This document shows positions 23,025-23,708 of a stretch of 23,708 nucleotides of DNA, piece by piece. This DNA comes from CAXTTV01 sp964247295 (GTDB lineage Bacteria; Chloroflexota; Ktedonobacteria; Ktedonobacterales; Ktedonobacteraceae). The notes beneath the pieces were generated by a model. That model worked only from the letters and a program-made list of their open reading frames with translations, was not told the origin of the DNA and searched no databases. The position numbers were made by a program, and so were the translations under genes. Position 1 is the stretch's first letter. The number at the start of each line of letters is the position of its first letter. The DNA is taken from assembly GCA_964247295.1 (NCBI GenBank), contig CAXTTV010000062.1, positions 1 to 23,708 of the forward strand, given 5' to 3'.

Positions 23025-23708
23025 ATGCAGCCAACCTTCTCTGAATTTTCATACGGCTTTGCTCTCACCATAGAGCTCATGCAGGCTGTTGCTCCTGTAG
23101 CTCAAGGCTTCCCCATTTTCCCAACGCTGAGGGAAGAAGCCAGACGAGGATACGACGTGTACTTTAATCAAAGCGGATGGGGATGGCCGCTTTTCTTACA
23201 ATTTAAGACCGCAGATTACCTTGGCAAAAGGGGCAGAGGACGGTTTATCACGGACTTTGGTGGACCCTACTATCAATTTGGGATATACAAAAACAGTAAG
23301 TCTCCTCAGCATCGACTACTAAGAGGGCTTGCAGCCATACCAGAAAATCAAGTCTACTATGTATCCCCCACCTTTATCGACAATAGTAAATTCAGCAATC
23401 TTTATATTGAAGAAAGAATCTTTAGCCAGTCTGTATTTGTCCCACTCCGAGAAATGCCAGACATTTTTGATGACGATCAGCATCATGTAACGTATGCTAA
23501 CTACTCGGCCTCTTTGCCCTCAGCATTTTGCATCCACTCCCAGGACGCATATTATATAAAGTATCCCATCCATAGCATTGAATGGTTAAAAGGCTTCAGC
23601 GATTTGTTCGGCCCTAAGATACAAATTGGCTGGCCTTATCTTTACAAGCTACGGAATGATCTGCGTAATATTCTCAAACAAACAACGCATCAGCCCAACC
23701 TCTTTGAC
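23025..23708 (+). CDS. Unrecognised gene beside the type I system, 3' end outside the window
   Basis: A frame opens with ATG at 23025 and stays open for 228 codons to the window edge, so the gene is partial. AGGA lies about 10 bases upstream. The protein begins MQPTFSEFSYGFALTIELMQ, continues with PIFPTLREEARRGYDVYF, then PLFLQFKTADYLG, and is rich in aromatic residues (GGPYYQFGIYK, NQVYYVSP). No signal peptide or membrane span, so cytoplasmic. I do not recognise a named family. The layout of an acidic residue in a strand (YDVYF), then a second strand with QFK, loosely recalls a PD-(D/E)xK nuclease core (D-x(n)-(D/E/Q)-x-K), but this is weak. Divergent placement from hsdM suggests a defence-linked role. 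Confidence 0.7.
   Translation, partial: MQPTFSEFSYGFALTIELMQAVAPVAQGFPIFPTLREEARRGYDVYFNQSGWGWPLFLQFKTADYLGKRGRGRFITDFGGPYYQFGIYKNSKSPQHRLLRGLAAIPENQVYYVSPTFIDNSKFSNLYIEERIFSQSVFVPLREMPDIFDDDQHHVTYANYSASLPSAFCIHSQDAYYIKYPIHSIEWLKGFSDLFGPKIQIGWPYLYKLRNDLRNILKQTTHQPNLFD

Noticed and set aside
1..23708. CRISPR array, tRNA, rRNA or intact insertion sequence
   Set aside because: I saw no regularly spaced repeats, no cloverleaf-like segments and no transposase motif; fragments near the left end are too broken to call.

Overview
The window reads as a chromosomal segment of a large-genome, non-proteobacterial soil-type bacterium. My best guess is a Ktedonobacteria-like Chloroflexota. This rests on the mix of a long XRE-TPR regulator, a Hanks-type Ser/Thr kinase with a C-terminal membrane anchor, a DUF6788 Cys-motif protein, ArsR/SRPBCC pairs and many lone membrane proteins, in DNA of roughly 50% GC by eye. 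This is inference from gene content; there is no rRNA or other marker to confirm it. I saw no tRNA, rRNA, CRISPR array or intact insertion sequence.

Layout. 1-830: a short doubtful ORF ending at a good terminator, then DNA with broken reading frames. 830-2552 (minus): an unknown acidic protein, a secreted protein and a zinc-ribbon membrane protein. 2846-4066 (plus): rmuC. 4236-5689 (minus): two SRPBCC/AHSA1-type proteins flanking an ArsR-type repressor, controlled from a clear promoter at 5763-5791 that is bracketed by two copies of a GCAAC-N6-GTTGC operator. 6243-6953 (plus): a PIG-L/LmbE deacetylase. 7009-8286 (minus): an XRE-TPR regulator. 8577-11973 (plus): a tight five-gene run consisting of a possible winged-helix protein, a six-helix membrane protein with a HAMP-like tail, a DUF2332 protein, a DUF6788 protein and an Imm1-like protein. 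12152-13480 (minus): a membrane-anchored Ser/Thr kinase and a small two-helix membrane protein.

13732-23708 is a defence island. It opens with a PvuII-type restriction-modification system. The nuclease (13732-14664) carries an N-terminal XRE DNA-binding domain fused in one chain to a PvuII-like nuclease domain with all three catalytic residues. The partner N4-cytosine methyltransferase (14681-15775) faces it tail to tail. A complete type I system follows on the minus strand, transcribed hsdM-hsdS-hsdR (22743 to 16027), with a good promoter at 22852-22880 whose -35 lies in an inverted repeat and a perfect 15-bp terminator hairpin just after hsdR. Divergent from hsdM is an unrecognised gene that runs off the right edge.

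How they work together. The type II pair should protect and cut CAGCTG if specificity follows PvuII; I found no CAGCTG in the whole window by reading both strands (the site is palindromic). The fused XRE domain may act as a built-in C-protein-like controller. The type I complex gives a second, independent barrier whose target cannot be read from sequence. The genes before 13481 are mostly housekeeping, sensory or regulatory and show no clear link to the island, except that RmuC (recombination) and the orphan Imm1-like protein could loosely belong to conflict biology.
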